NCBI RefSeq assembly: GCF_034067285.1
Contig: NZ_CP139286.1
Span: 2,728,001 to 2,792,000 of the forward strand
Length of the DNA: 64,000 bases
DNA from: Acinetobacter pittii
Lineage (GTDB): Bacteria > Pseudomonadota > Gammaproteobacteria > Pseudomonadales > Moraxellaceae
Direction: 5' to 3'
The notes under the pieces are model-generated. The model was not told the DNA's origin. It did no database searches and saw only the letters and a program-made list of their open reading frames with translations. How positions within the stretch are numbered: position 1 is the first letter of the stretch; each line of letters opens with the position of its first letter. This document shows positions 29,588 to 38,896 of the stretch, piece by piece. The position numbers were made by a program, and so were the translations under genes.

Positions 29588-30466
29588 ATGAAAATTTTAG
29601 ATGGCGGTTTAGGCCGTGAATTGGCCCGCCGTGGCGCTCCGTTTCGTCAACCAGAGTGGTCTGCACTTGCACTCATTGAAGCCCCTGAAACAGTAAAAGA
29701 AGTACATCTCGATTTTATTAATGCTGGTTCAGAAGTGATTACCACCAATAACTACGCTGTTGTGCCGTTTCATATTGGTCAAGAACGCTTTGAAACTGAC
29801 GGCGTGCGCTTAATTAAAGTCGCCATCGAACAAGCAAAAAATGCAGTTAAAGAAAGCGGCAAAAATGTCAAAATTGCTGGCTGTTTACCCCCATTATTTG
29901 GTTCTTACCGTGCGGACTTGTTCCAACCTGAACAAGCTAAAAACCTTGCTGAACCCATTATTAACACATTGGCACCGGAAGTAGATTTTTGGTTAGCAGA
30001 AACCCAATCATGCTTAAAAGAAGTTGAAACAGTCCATGCGTTATTACCTCAAGATGGTAAGGACTACTGGGTATCATTCACGCTGCAAGATGAAATTAAA
30101 CAAGAACAAGCACTACTTCGTTCTGGCGAAAACATGCAACAAGTGGCTGATTTCATCAAACAATCAAATGCTAAAGCTGTATTGTTTAACTGCTGCCAAC
30201 CTGAAGTGATCTTGCAAGCAATTAATGAAATTAAAGGACTTATTCCAGAGTCTGTACAAATTGGTGCCTATGCCAACGCTTTCCCGCCACAAGATGAAAG
30301 CGCTACTGCCAACGATGGTCTGGATGAAATTCGTAAAGATCTAGATGCGCCTGCTTATCTTGGTTTTGCTAAGCAATGGCAGCAAGCAGGTGCAAGCCTA
30401 GTCGGCGGTTGCTGCGGTATTGGCCCAGAACACATTGCTGAACTTTCTCAATTTTTTAAAGAATAA
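29588..30466 (+). CDS. mmuM: homocysteine S-methyltransferase (MmuM-like)
   Basis: 292 residues. It opens ILDGGLGRELARRG, which matches the first strand of the homocysteine methyltransferase barrel, and has the zinc-binding cysteines in LFNCCQPE (near residue 204) and GGCCGIGP (near residue 280). MmuM moves a methyl group from S-methylmethionine or S-adenosylmethionine to homocysteine, giving methionine, without cobalamin. The permease gene starts 5 bp downstream, an operon arrangement that suggests import of the methyl donor. Confidence 0.88.
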   Translation: MKILDGGLGRELARRGAPFRQPEWSALALIEAPETVKEVHLDFINAGSEVITTNNYAVVPFHIGQERFETDGVRLIKVAIEQAKNAVKESGKNVKIAGCLPPLFGSYRADLFQPEQAKNLAEPIINTLAPEVDFWLAETQSCLKEVETVHALLPQDGKDYWVSFTLQDEIKQEQALLRSGENMQQVADFIKQSNAKAVLFNCCQPEVILQAINEIKGLIPESVQIGAYANAFPPQDESATANDGLDEIRKDLDAPAYLGFAKQWQQAGASLVGGCCGIGPEHIAELSQFFKE

Positions 30467-30471
30467 ATACC

Positions 30472-31806
30472 ATGTCTGCTGCCAAAATTGGATTGTTGTC
30501 GCTTACAGCGCTGGTATTTAGCTCTATGGTGGGGTCAGGCGTATTTAGCCTTCCCCAAAATATGGCTCAGGTTGCCAACGGCTCTGCCCTTCTTGTTGCA
30601 TGGCTCATTACCGGAGTCGGCATTATTTTCTTGGCCCTCACGCTATTACATTTAACCCGCCAACGACCAGATCTAGACGGCGGTATTTATAACTATGCGC
30701 GCGAAGGCTTTGGAGACCTGATTGGGTTTTGCTCGGCGTGGGGCTATTGGTTGTGTACCACCATTGGTATTGTCGGCTATGTCGTCATTGCCTTTTCCGG
30801 CGTCGGCATGTTTACCGATAGCAAAGACCATATTATTTTTGGTGAAGGTAATACGCTTTACTCTCTGATTGGTTCAAGCATTTTTGTATGGCTGGTGCAT
30901 TGGTTAGTAAGCCGAGGCATTAAAGAAGCTGCGATTGTGAATTTACTGGCAACCATTGCCAAAATCATTCCAATGGTGGTTTTTATCTTCTTTACCTTTA
31001 TTGCCTTTAAGTTTGATTTGTTCAAACTCAACCTACATGATTTTTCTTTGCAAGTTCCGCTTTGGCAGCAAGTGAAAGACCTGATGCTCATTACCCTTTG
31101 GGTATTTACCGGTATTGAAGGTGCAGTAGTTTTATCATCGCGTGCAAAAAAACGTCATGACATTGGTAAAGCGACCATTTTAGGTGTGTTACTGGCGTTA
31201 AGTTTTTACGTCATGGTGACGGTATTGGCTTACGGTGTAGTCAGTCGTGAAGCGCTTGCTGGCATGCACAACCCTTCTATGGCAACTATTTTGCAGCAAC
31301 TGATTGGCTTGCCGGGTACCATCATTATTACTATCGGGCTGATTATTTCCGTTGCATCGTCTTATTTAAGTTGGACGTTATTTGCTACTGAAATTCCATT
31401 TTTGGCTGCAAAAAATGGTGCATTTCCTAAATTATTTTTAAAAAATAATCAGAACAATGTACCTATTTCATCCCTTTGGCTAACAACGCTTGTGGTACAA
31501 GGCTCACTCATTGCCGTATATTTTTTCAATAAAAACTACACCCAGCTTTTATTGATTTCATCGGTGATGATTTTACTGCCTTATTTTCTGGTGTCGGCTT
31601 TTTATCTTAAAGAATCCATTCGCCACAAACGCACGCCGCATATTGCGATTGCAAGCGTCGCTTCAATCTATGCACTTTGGTTGCTCTATGCCGCAGGATT
31701 AGACTTACTACTCTTGTCTGGTGTGTTGTATTTAGTCGGTCTGGTTATTTTTTCAATCAGCTATTTTGAGCACAAAAAATCGCTCAAACAAAATCAGCTT
31801 AATTAA
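30472..31806 (+). CDS. APC-superfamily amino acid permease paired with mmuM
   Basis: 444 residues with twelve membrane segments. The first helix SSMVGSGVFSLPQNMAQV and the sixth-helix region LWVFTGIEGAVVLSSRAKKR are those of the basic amino acid/polyamine antiporter group (ArcD/AdiC-like). The gene is 5 bp after mmuM, so it may carry S-methylmethionine, which is a positively charged amino acid; in E. coli that role belongs to a different APC subfamily. Arginine, ornithine or lysine exchange is the main alternative. Confidence 0.82.
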   Translation: MSAAKIGLLSLTALVFSSMVGSGVFSLPQNMAQVANGSALLVAWLITGVGIIFLALTLLHLTRQRPDLDGGIYNYAREGFGDLIGFCSAWGYWLCTTIGIVGYVVIAFSGVGMFTDSKDHIIFGEGNTLYSLIGSSIFVWLVHWLVSRGIKEAAIVNLLATIAKIIPMVVFIFFTFIAFKFDLFKLNLHDFSLQVPLWQQVKDLMLITLWVFTGIEGAVVLSSRAKKRHDIGKATILGVLLALSFYVMVTVLAYGVVSREALAGMHNPSMATILQQLIGLPGTIIITIGLIISVASSYLSWTLFATEIPFLAAKNGAFPKLFLKNNQNNVPISSLWLTTLVVQGSLIAVYFFNKNYTQLLLISSVMILLPYFLVSAFYLKESIRHKRTPHIAIASVASIYALWLLYAAGLDLLLLSGVLYLVGLVIFSISYFEHKKSLKQNQLN

Positions 31807-31813
31807 TTATTTC

Positions 31814-31848
31814 AACCACTGTTGACTCAGTTCAGCAGTGGTTTTCTA
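31814..31848 (+). terminator. terminator after the permease gene
   Basis: AACCACTG and CAGTGGTT arms with a 14-base loop, followed by TTCTAAAAAC. It lies between convergent genes. Confidence 0.7.
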
Positions 31849-31861
31849 AAAACAAAAATTT

Positions 31862-33775
31862 CTATTTTGAAGGCTGCGACTGCTTTAAGTGTAATCGCAA
31901 AATACGGCGTAGTTCTAAAATTGCCTCAGGGCTAGTTTGAATCGAATGCCCACCCTTAATTATCAACTCCGACTGTTCACCACCTAAATGCGAACTTTGA
32001 TACGGCACAATCCCATCGCTGCTTTTTAACTTATCAGTCGTGCCATCAATATTGCCCATAATCGAATGATAGACCACTTGTGGCGATGGTTGAATGGCTT
32101 GGGTAAACTGCATAAAGTTAGAAGAACGACTTAAATTACTTGCCCCGTTTTCAATTAAGCCTTTTCTGAGTTTCGTGTTTTTCTCATCTCTCATTTCAAC
32201 AGCAATAAAAAAATCAGCAGGCAAACGAATAACACGGCGGGCAATTTGGGTAAACCATCGGTCAGCGTAGTCTGTACCATGATGCGGCGCAGAAACAAAA
32301 ACAACCCGATTAAAATATGGCAAAGCTTTGAATTGAAAGCGCTCCCGAATCACTGGATTTTCTTTTAAACGGTTTAATTGCGCTTCATTCATTTTTTGTA
32401 TGGCTTGCTCTGAAACATCAGAATCGCTTACCAATAAACGGCTAATGACACCGCCCATACTATGCCCAACCAGCACGGCATCATGTGCGGCATAGCTGTC
32501 TTTGGCAACGTTTTGAAAAGCTTGATTCAGCAAAGAATAAATCTGAAAACGACTTTCAAAAATCGGCATATTGGTTGAATAAAACACCTGCCAAACTTGG
32601 TAATTTTGTCTTAATTCAGCATCGCCCATAATATCATTGGTTAGGCTCACCCAAGCCTCTGGACTACTCGCTAAACCATGAATAAACACAATAATTTTCT
32701 TATTTGGGTTAAAAGGTTCCAGCATATATAAATGCGGCATAATCAAATTGGCTTCTTTATTAATTAAGGACCAATAGCCTGCTGCACCTAAATTATATTT
32801 CGACAGCCAAAGCCCATAAGGCGCCGAATAGTTGGCAGTGAGCGGATAGTCCACACCCTCAACCTTTACGCGGTCTTGTCGATATGGATCAAACATCGCA
32901 ATTTCTAACTCTGCCCCAGCAATGACCTGATCTGCTGTGGCTTTTTGTTTAGGGTAAGCAATAGCCGTAACCGGAAAGAAGCGTGGTAAATGTATGTTCG
33001 GATTATTCTGCTGAGCATAAAAAGCATCAGGGTCTAAAATGAAGCCGTGATTTACATCATTTTCTTTACGCCCGACAATAAACTCTGCGCCTAAACCATC
33101 CTTACGGTTGACGGTATTAAAACCAGAAAAGTTCATGTTATAGCTTGAGCGAAAAGTATCGACTTCAATTTTTTGTACATCTAGCGCGTGGTCAAAATTG
33201 ACGTGGTACTCATGCCCGTCTGCTTTCAGCAACGGTGGAAAACGATGCGTATTTAAATGATTAAAATACGTAGTCATGAGCTTCGACAAGGCAACGTTAT
33301 AAAAAATACGCACCTGATTTTGGCGATGGTCAAATACCCGATCGAACGGCGACTCTTCAGAGTCGAATAAATAGACATAACTATAGCGTAAGCTTTTATC
33401 AAACAACGCTAACTCTTGCTCAATACAACTGCTACTTTTACTAATGACATTACACTGGCTACTACGCCCAACATCTAAGGCCTTGGCTAAATAGATTTCA
33501 CTCAGCGCAGCATAGCGTTCTTCTCGACTGCTATTTTCAGACAAGCTTTGAATTTTATTTAAACAATCATCAAAATTTTGCAGACAAGACTTTTCGTCTT
33601 TTTTGACCAAATACAGTAAGTTTTGAGTTTGATGGCTTAAGGTGCCATCTGTCAGAATACTTTCATTCTTACTTTTTAAAGCATTGCTTAAATTACTTTC
33701 TTTTAAATGAATAACCTGACAGCCACTGAGCAAAGCCATTATTGTTATCACTAAATAATGATAAGACTTTGTCAT
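31862..33775 (-). CDS. lipoprotein alpha/beta hydrolase (lipase-like)
   Basis: 637 residues from the ATG at 33775. The N-terminus is a lipoprotein signal (MTKSYHYLVITIMALLSGC) with a good lipobox at LLSGC, so the enzyme should be membrane-anchored outside the cytoplasm. The first about 350 residues are unfamiliar. Then an alpha/beta hydrolase domain has IIVFIHGLASSPEAW (oxyanion region) and the nucleophile elbow VGHSMGGVIS, with later SAPHHGTDYA and a final GGHS that may hold the catalytic histidine. A lipase or esterase acting on lipids is likely; the substrate is unknown. Confidence 0.82.
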   Translation of the reverse strand: MTKSYHYLVITIMALLSGCQVIHLKESNLSNALKSKNESILTDGTLSHQTQNLLYLVKKDEKSCLQNFDDCLNKIQSLSENSSREERYAALSEIYLAKALDVGRSSQCNVISKSSSCIEQELALFDKSLRYSYVYLFDSEESPFDRVFDHRQNQVRIFYNVALSKLMTTYFNHLNTHRFPPLLKADGHEYHVNFDHALDVQKIEVDTFRSSYNMNFSGFNTVNRKDGLGAEFIVGRKENDVNHGFILDPDAFYAQQNNPNIHLPRFFPVTAIAYPKQKATADQVIAGAELEIAMFDPYRQDRVKVEGVDYPLTANYSAPYGLWLSKYNLGAAGYWSLINKEANLIMPHLYMLEPFNPNKKIIVFIHGLASSPEAWVSLTNDIMGDAELRQNYQVWQVFYSTNMPIFESRFQIYSLLNQAFQNVAKDSYAAHDAVLVGHSMGGVISRLLVSDSDVSEQAIQKMNEAQLNRLKENPVIRERFQFKALPYFNRVVFVSAPHHGTDYADRWFTQIARRVIRLPADFFIAVEMRDEKNTKLRKGLIENGASNLSRSSNFMQFTQAIQPSPQVVYHSIMGNIDGTTDKLKSSDGIVPYQSSHLGGEQSELIIKGGHSIQTSPEAILELRRILRLHLKQSQPSK

Positions 33776-33872
33776 TGTGCCTTCCTTAATCGAATGTATT
33801 CCCCATCTGGTCATTATGCCTGTAAAGCAGTGAACGAACAATTTCGTCTCAGCTTTCATTTTTCTTTAATGC

Positions 33873-33904
33873 GAAAAAAGCCTGAACTCATTTTAATTCA
33901 GGCT
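33873..33904 (-). terminator. terminator of the DUF1275 gene
   Basis: Read on the minus strand, AGCCTGAA and TTCAGGCT enclose a 9-base loop and run into six T residues. It lies 20 bp after the stop codon of the DUF1275 gene. Confidence 0.85.
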
Positions 33905-33923
33905 AATTTATTCTTTTTTCTCA

Positions 33924-34640
33924 TTAAGCTTGGTTAAACTTTTGCTGTGAAGCTAAATATGAAAAATACAAAATGGGTAAGATAAACGGCGCTACACTCC
34001 AGAAATCAAAATAGACATAGAGTACCGTTCCCAAGAAAGCACCAATGACAAAACCAATCACAATACTGGCACTTTTTAGAAAACTAGCCCGATTAGCTGC
34101 ATTATTGTTTTTAAGCAAGTTGGCAATATCAATACCAAGCTGCGTGGTGTTGCCGGTCATCATGGTACTTGGGCTAATATTTTTAATGAGCGTTTTGCTG
34201 GAAGTATTACGAATAGCCAAAGCAATTAAACCCAGCCCGCCTGTTACTGCAACTGTTAATGCATCGGGATTTTTAAATGGCTCGAAATAAAGACCTGCAA
34301 CCATAAAAGCACATAGAAAAATGGCTTCAAATAAAAATAAATACGACAGTATTTTGTGCTTGACCTGACTGCGGTCAATTAACAGTTTGGTAATCACCAC
34401 TGTTAAAATAAATAGCGGGATTGCGGCGAGCTTGATCCATAGACCTGAGCCACCTTTAACCCATGCAGCGCCCGCCAACACTAAGTTTCCCGTCACATGC
34501 GCGGTAAAAAAACCAAACAATGCAATAAAGCCAATGGTGTCAATTGCTCCGCCCACCATCGTCAATAAAACTGGATCTCGACATATGGCCCAAGTACTTT
34601 GTTTCTCTTGTTGCATTGAGGTATCAGGCATAAGCTGCAT
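33924..34640 (-). CDS. DUF1275 (YoaK-like) membrane protein
   Basis: 238 residues with six predicted membrane helices. The DUF1275 pattern is seen in GGAIDTIGFIALFGFFTAHVTGNLVLAGA at the N-terminus and in SPSTMMTGNTTQLGIDIA (near residue 155). Transport has been suggested for the family without proof. It is monocistronic and divergent from the small exported protein at 34951. Confidence 0.85.
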   Translation of the reverse strand: MQLMPDTSMQQEKQSTWAICRDPVLLTMVGGAIDTIGFIALFGFFTAHVTGNLVLAGAAWVKGGSGLWIKLAAIPLFILTVVITKLLIDRSQVKHKILSYLFLFEAIFLCAFMVAGLYFEPFKNPDALTVAVTGGLGLIALAIRNTSSKTLIKNISPSTMMTGNTTQLGIDIANLLKNNNAANRASFLKSASIVIGFVIGAFLGTVLYVYFDFWSVAPFILPILYFSYLASQQKFNQA

Positions 34641-34950
34641 CCTATTATTTTAAAGTCATTAATTCAGTACAAAGATGTTTTAAATATTTAAAAACAAATC
34701 AAAACTAAAGCGTTTATAAAAACAAAAAAGCATGTAAAAACATAGAGTGTTTAATGTCGCAACACTGTCTTCAAAACAGCAACAATAAGGATTGTTTACT
34801 TTTAAAACACTAAACGCTTCTCATCCGCAAATCAATTTGACCTCTAAAACTGTTCTGACTATGATGAAGCCGCAAGTTTCGCCAATATTTTGCACAAATG
34901 GCTGTAGTGCTAAGTGATTGACAAAGAAAACAACAACGACGAGAAGGAAT
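34641..34950. other. divergent intergenic region
   Basis: 310 bp between divergent genes. AT-rich and presumably holding both promoters; I see no gene and no strong repeat. Confidence 0.5.
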
Positions 34951-35226
34951 ATGTCTTTTTATAATTTTTTAGTTTTTTTGGGTGGATTATTATTTGTATC
35001 GGTTGCCTCTGCTGGCTATAAAAGTCATGCACACCGTGACTTTTACTCAAAATGCATAGCTGCTGGACATAGCCGTACAAGCTGCACATGTATTTATCAC
35101 CGTTTAGAACGCCAATACTCTCCTAAGCTTATGAATAAACTTGGAAGTTTAAGTTTACAAAGCCCCGAAGTACCCCGTGACTTTGTAAAAACCATGATGC
35201 GTACTATGCAACAGTGCCGTTCTTAA
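34951..35226 (+). CDS. small exported cysteine-containing protein, paralogue A
   Basis: 91 residues from the ATG at 34951. A signal peptide (MSFYNFLVFLGGLLFVSVASA) precedes a mature part with four cysteines: C-x9-GHSRTSCTCIY and a C-terminal QQC. I do not recognise a named family. A clear paralogue lies 5.9 kb away at 40879, sharing SC-x-CIY-x-RLE, YSPKLM, SLQSP and P-x-DF at the same spacing. The conserved cysteines suggest a disulfide-bonded periplasmic protein. Confidence 0.75.
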   Translation: MSFYNFLVFLGGLLFVSVASAGYKSHAHRDFYSKCIAAGHSRTSCTCIYHRLERQYSPKLMNKLGSLSLQSPEVPRDFVKTMMRTMQQCRS

Positions 35227-35239
35227 ATGTACCAATGCC

Positions 35240-36130
35240 TTAAAGCAAATCGGCAAGATTTCTAATTTCTTCCATCACCGCCTTACACGCAGGTGTTAAA
35301 TAGCCGTGTTTAGAAATAGACAAAGAAATATAGCGCTTGAGTGCAGGGTTAACGATTTTTGCAGCTTGAATTGAGGTGTATTGGCTGGCCTTCTTTAACG
35401 CTTGCGGCCCCAGCATGGTATACATGCGAGATTCGGCAACCAAATGGGTTTGTAAACTAATCGAGTCAGCCTCAAACACAATATTCAGCTCTACCCCATT
35501 TTCATAAGCCATATGGTCTAAAAAGTTCCGCCAGTTACTTGGCCTGCAAAACGTGACCAGTGGTAACTGACTTACCTTTTTAAATTCGACTTCATTTGCC
35601 TGAGTGAGTGCATCGCCTTCACAGCCGACTAAGTAAGTATCGGCTTGGGTAAGGTAAACATCTCCCTGTTTAGGTGTCGGGTTAAACCGATAGAGTATGG
35701 CTAAATCGACGCTGCCATCTTCAAGCCATTTTTCTAAATGCACCCCTTGCCCTTCACGCACCGAGAGTTTAATTAAGGGATATTTTTGCTGAAGCACCTT
35801 ATACAGAGTCGATAACAACGGATGTGAAGTAGACGGCAAACTGGCAATGCGAACCGTACCAATTGGGGTATCGGTCGAGTGCAAAATTTCATTATTAAGT
35901 TGGTCAGTCACGTTCAGCCATGAACGAATTTTAGGAAGTAAATGCTGGCCTAAATCGGTCAGTTCGACACCGCGCCCAGTTCGGTTAAACAAACGGCCAC
36001 CGCATTGCGCTTCAAGCTCGTTCATTTGCCGACTGATTTGCGGTTGGTTGGTGTTATGCAGCATGGCGACTTTGCTTAAGCTACCGAGTTCCACCGCGTC
36101 TAAAAATATTTTCCATAATTCATAATTCAT
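35240..36130 (-). CDS. LysR-family transcriptional regulator
   Basis: 296 residues. The N-terminal winged helix-turn-helix is visible (LWKIFLDAVELGSLSKVAMLHNTNQPQISRQMNELEAQCGGRLFNRTGRGVELTDLG), followed by a periplasmic-binding-protein-like effector domain. It is divergent from the DapA-family/MFS/porin genes, the classical layout in which a LysR protein activates the neighbouring catabolic operon in response to its substrate. Confidence 0.92.
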   Translation of the reverse strand: MNYELWKIFLDAVELGSLSKVAMLHNTNQPQISRQMNELEAQCGGRLFNRTGRGVELTDLGQHLLPKIRSWLNVTDQLNNEILHSTDTPIGTVRIASLPSTSHPLLSTLYKVLQQKYPLIKLSVREGQGVHLEKWLEDGSVDLAILYRFNPTPKQGDVYLTQADTYLVGCEGDALTQANEVEFKKVSQLPLVTFCRPSNWRNFLDHMAYENGVELNIVFEADSISLQTHLVAESRMYTMLGPQALKKASQYTSIQAAKIVNPALKRYISLSISKHGYLTPACKAVMEEIRNLADLL

Positions 36131-36315
36131 CGATTCTTCCTAAACCGTAAACTGATGCTTTTGAGCTATACATTTTCAGTATAACTGAAATTCAAGAATT
36201 GGTAATTCCTACATAGCTCACCTATTTCTATACTCCAATCATGTTCTCTACAACACGATTTAAGTCAGATTAAGAACCAGAGAATATTTAATTACACTGT
36301 ATAGGAAGTACGATT

Positions 36316-37260
36316 ATGAGTTTAGATTTACGTGGATTAACCCCAGCACCTGTGACTCCTTTTACCCGTGACGGACAAGTAGACCATGATGCGATTCAAC
36401 GTTTAGGTTCATGGTTAGGCAGCATTGATGGTGTGAAAGGCTTGGTTGTTCTTGGGCATGCAGGTGAAGGAACATTCTTGTCGCAAAAAGAACAAATGCA
36501 AGTCATCGAAAGCTTTGTTAAATCGGTAGATGACAAAATTCCGGTAATCGCAGGGATTACGCTCGAAGGTACTTCAGTTGCAGCAGAAGAAGCAAAACGT
36601 GCAGTGAGTGCGGGTGCTTCAGCAGGTTTGATTTACCCTTCACATGGTTGGTTGCGTTTTGGTTATCAAAAAGGCGCACCACAAGACCGCTATAAAGCAA
36701 TTTATGAAGAAAGCGGTTTGCCATCTATTTTATTCCAATATCCAGATGCAACGAAGGCCACTTACGACCTAGAGACTCTACTAGACATTTCTGCACAGCC
36801 AGGCGTGTTTGCCATGAAAAATGGTGTACGTAACATGCGCCGTTGGGATGTGGAAATTCCGATTATTCGCCGTGAACGTCCAGACTTACAAGTGTTGACG
36901 TGCCACGATGAATATTTGCTTCACACCATGTTTGATGTAGACGGTGCTTTGGTTGGCTATGGCAACATTGCCCCTGAACTGTTAATTGAAATGATTAAAG
37001 CAGGTAAAGCCAAAGATTACGCTAAAGCGCGTGCCATTCACGACCAATTATTACCAGTGACTCGCAATGTATATCACCGCGGTTCACACATGGAAGGTAC
37101 GGTCGCGCTTAAACATGCATTGGTTGCTCGAGGAATTTTGGACCATGCCACTGTGCGTTCGCCACTGCTTCCACTGGCAGATGGTGCTGAGCAAGAAATT
37201 CATGATGCGATGCGTCAAGCCGGTATTGGCAAGGTCGATTTAACCCAAGCCGTTGCTTAA
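36316..37260 (+). CDS. DapA-family (N-acetylneuraminate lyase superfamily) aldolase
   Basis: 314 residues. The barrel shows APVTPFTRDGQVD at the start, LVVLGHAGEG (in place of the usual GTTGE), FQYPD with the tyrosine at 142, and FAMKNG with the Schiff-base lysine K168. The family includes dihydrodipicolinate synthase and many catabolic aldolases or dehydratases for keto-deoxy acids. With an MFS carrier, an OprD-type porin and a LysR regulator next door, a catabolic enzyme for a sugar acid or similar acid is far more likely than a lysine-synthesis role. Confidence 0.85.
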   Translation: MSLDLRGLTPAPVTPFTRDGQVDHDAIQRLGSWLGSIDGVKGLVVLGHAGEGTFLSQKEQMQVIESFVKSVDDKIPVIAGITLEGTSVAAEEAKRAVSAGASAGLIYPSHGWLRFGYQKGAPQDRYKAIYEESGLPSILFQYPDATKATYDLETLLDISAQPGVFAMKNGVRNMRRWDVEIPIIRRERPDLQVLTCHDEYLLHTMFDVDGALVGYGNIAPELLIEMIKAGKAKDYAKARAIHDQLLPVTRNVYHRGSHMEGTVALKHALVARGILDHATVRSPLLPLADGAEQEIHDAMRQAGIGKVDLTQAVA

Positions 37261-37270
37261 ATTCTATTCG

Positions 37271-37297
37271 GGCTAGCATGTACGCTAGCCTTTTTTT
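37271..37297 (+). terminator. terminator after the DapA-family gene
   Basis: GGCTAGC-ATGTAC-GCTAGCC followed by seven T residues. It separates the aldolase from the downstream carrier, so the latter may have its own promoter. Confidence 0.88.
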
Positions 37298-37432
37298 CCT
37301 GTACGCTGCCTGAGGCCAAACATCGGGCATGTCTCTTAAAAATAATAATAAAAAGCATGCAAACTGTGGTGAACAGGTAGTGCGAAATAGAACAACAAAA
37401 CTACGAGGAATGTAGTGATAAGGAGATATAAG

Positions 37433-38818
37433 ATGACAAATCTAGCGGATGTAGAACAAATTAGTCATCATCAAAAAAATGCGGAAATTATTGCAAGACT
37501 TGAACGGCTACCCGTCACTGGTCGAATGCAATTTATGCGAATTACCATTGGTATAGCGACCTTTTTTGACGCCTATACTGTTCTTGCAATTGCCTTTGCT
37601 TTACCCCAACTCATTACCGAATGGCACCTGACGCCTGCCTATGTCGGTGCGATCATTGCTGCGGGCTATGTCGGGCAACTGGTCGGTGCGATCTTTTTTG
37701 GTTCTCTTGCCGAAAAAGTCGGTCGTTTAAAAGTACTGTCTTTTACCATTTTACTGTTTGTGGCAATGGACATTTCTTGTCTGTTTGCGTGGAGCGGAAT
37801 GTCGCTGCTAATTTTCCGATTCTTACAAGGTGTGGGAACTGGCGGTGAAGTGCCTGTGGCGAGTGCCTATATTAACGAGTTTATTGGTGCAGAAAAGCGC
37901 GGTAAGTTTTTCTTGCTCTATGAAGTTTTATTCCCGCTCGGCCTGATGTTTGCAGGCATGGCAGCATTTTTCCTGATGCCAATTTACGGCTGGAAAGTCA
38001 TGTTTATTGTGGGCCTAATTCCTTCGTTACTGGTCATTCCTTTACGGTTTTTCTTGCCTGAGTCACCACGCTGGCTGGCTTCAAAAGGCCGTTTTAAAGA
38101 AGCAGATAAAGTCATCAAAAGTTTTGAAGACAGTGCCATCAAAAGCGGTAAAACTTTGGCTGAACCTGTGGTTAAAGAAATTAATCCGCAAGGCATGGCA
38201 AAAACCGACTGGCGTGAGCTGTTCCGTGGCATCTACCGTAAACGTACCTTTACGCTATGGGGCATGTGGTTTTGCGTGTATATGGTGAACAATGCCATGG
38301 TGACTTGGCTGCCTTCTCTCTACAAACAGCACTTTGGCCTATCGCTGCAAACCAGTTTAGGTTATGGCTGGATTACGTCGGGTGTGGGTGTGATTGCCTC
38401 CATTATCTGCGCGTTAATGATTGATAAAGTCGGCCGCCGTCCTTGGTACAGTGCAGCATTTTTCTTGGCAATTATTCCACTCATGAGCCTCTCGATTTTA
38501 GGTGCAAAATCGGCGATGGAAGTTGTGATTTTAGCAACACTGAGCTATGCCATTTTGCAAACCATTTCATTCTCTTTATACCTTTACGCTGCCGAACTTT
38601 ACCCAACTCGCCTACGTGCGATGGGCATTGGTTTTAGTACCGCTTGGTTACGTGCCGGCTCTGCAATTGGGCCTGTTATGGTCGGTCTGGTTGTTGGTGG
38701 TTACGGTATTCAATATGTGTTTAGTGTACTTGCGGTTGTGGCACTCATTGGTGGCTTAGTGACATTCTTGTTTGCCATTGAAACCAAAGGCCAAGTGCTC
38801 GAAAAACTCTCTCCTTAA
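37433..38818 (+). CDS. MFS transporter (metabolite:H+ symporter type)
   Basis: 461 residues from the ATG at 37433 (MTNLADVEQISHHQK), preceded by AAGGAG. Twelve membrane segments; MFS loop motifs GSLAEKVGRLKVLS and LMIDKVGRRPW; a conserved PESPRWLASKGR segment after helix 6 as in sugar and aromatic-acid porters. It lies between the DapA-family enzyme and the OprD-like porin and should move the module's substrate across the inner membrane. Confidence 0.9.
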   Translation: MTNLADVEQISHHQKNAEIIARLERLPVTGRMQFMRITIGIATFFDAYTVLAIAFALPQLITEWHLTPAYVGAIIAAGYVGQLVGAIFFGSLAEKVGRLKVLSFTILLFVAMDISCLFAWSGMSLLIFRFLQGVGTGGEVPVASAYINEFIGAEKRGKFFLLYEVLFPLGLMFAGMAAFFLMPIYGWKVMFIVGLIPSLLVIPLRFFLPESPRWLASKGRFKEADKVIKSFEDSAIKSGKTLAEPVVKEINPQGMAKTDWRELFRGIYRKRTFTLWGMWFCVYMVNNAMVTWLPSLYKQHFGLSLQTSLGYGWITSGVGVIASIICALMIDKVGRRPWYSAAFFLAIIPLMSLSILGAKSAMEVVILATLSYAILQTISFSLYLYAAELYPTRLRAMGIGFSTAWLRAGSAIGPVMVGLVVGGYGIQYVFSVLAVVALIGGLVTFLFAIETKGQVLEKLSP

Positions 38819-38839
38819 TTCATCCATTTCATAAAAAGC

Positions 38840-38863
38840 TTGCCTAACCTTAGCGTTAGGCAA
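38840..38863 (+). terminator. hairpin between the MFS and porin genes
   Basis: TTGCCTAAC-CTTAGC-GTTAGGCAA is a perfect 9-bp stem with no strong T run, so it may be an mRNA processing or stability element rather than a full terminator. Confidence 0.55.
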
Positions 38864-38896
38864 AGGGCTTATTCATGCTTAAAAAAGGAATTTAAA

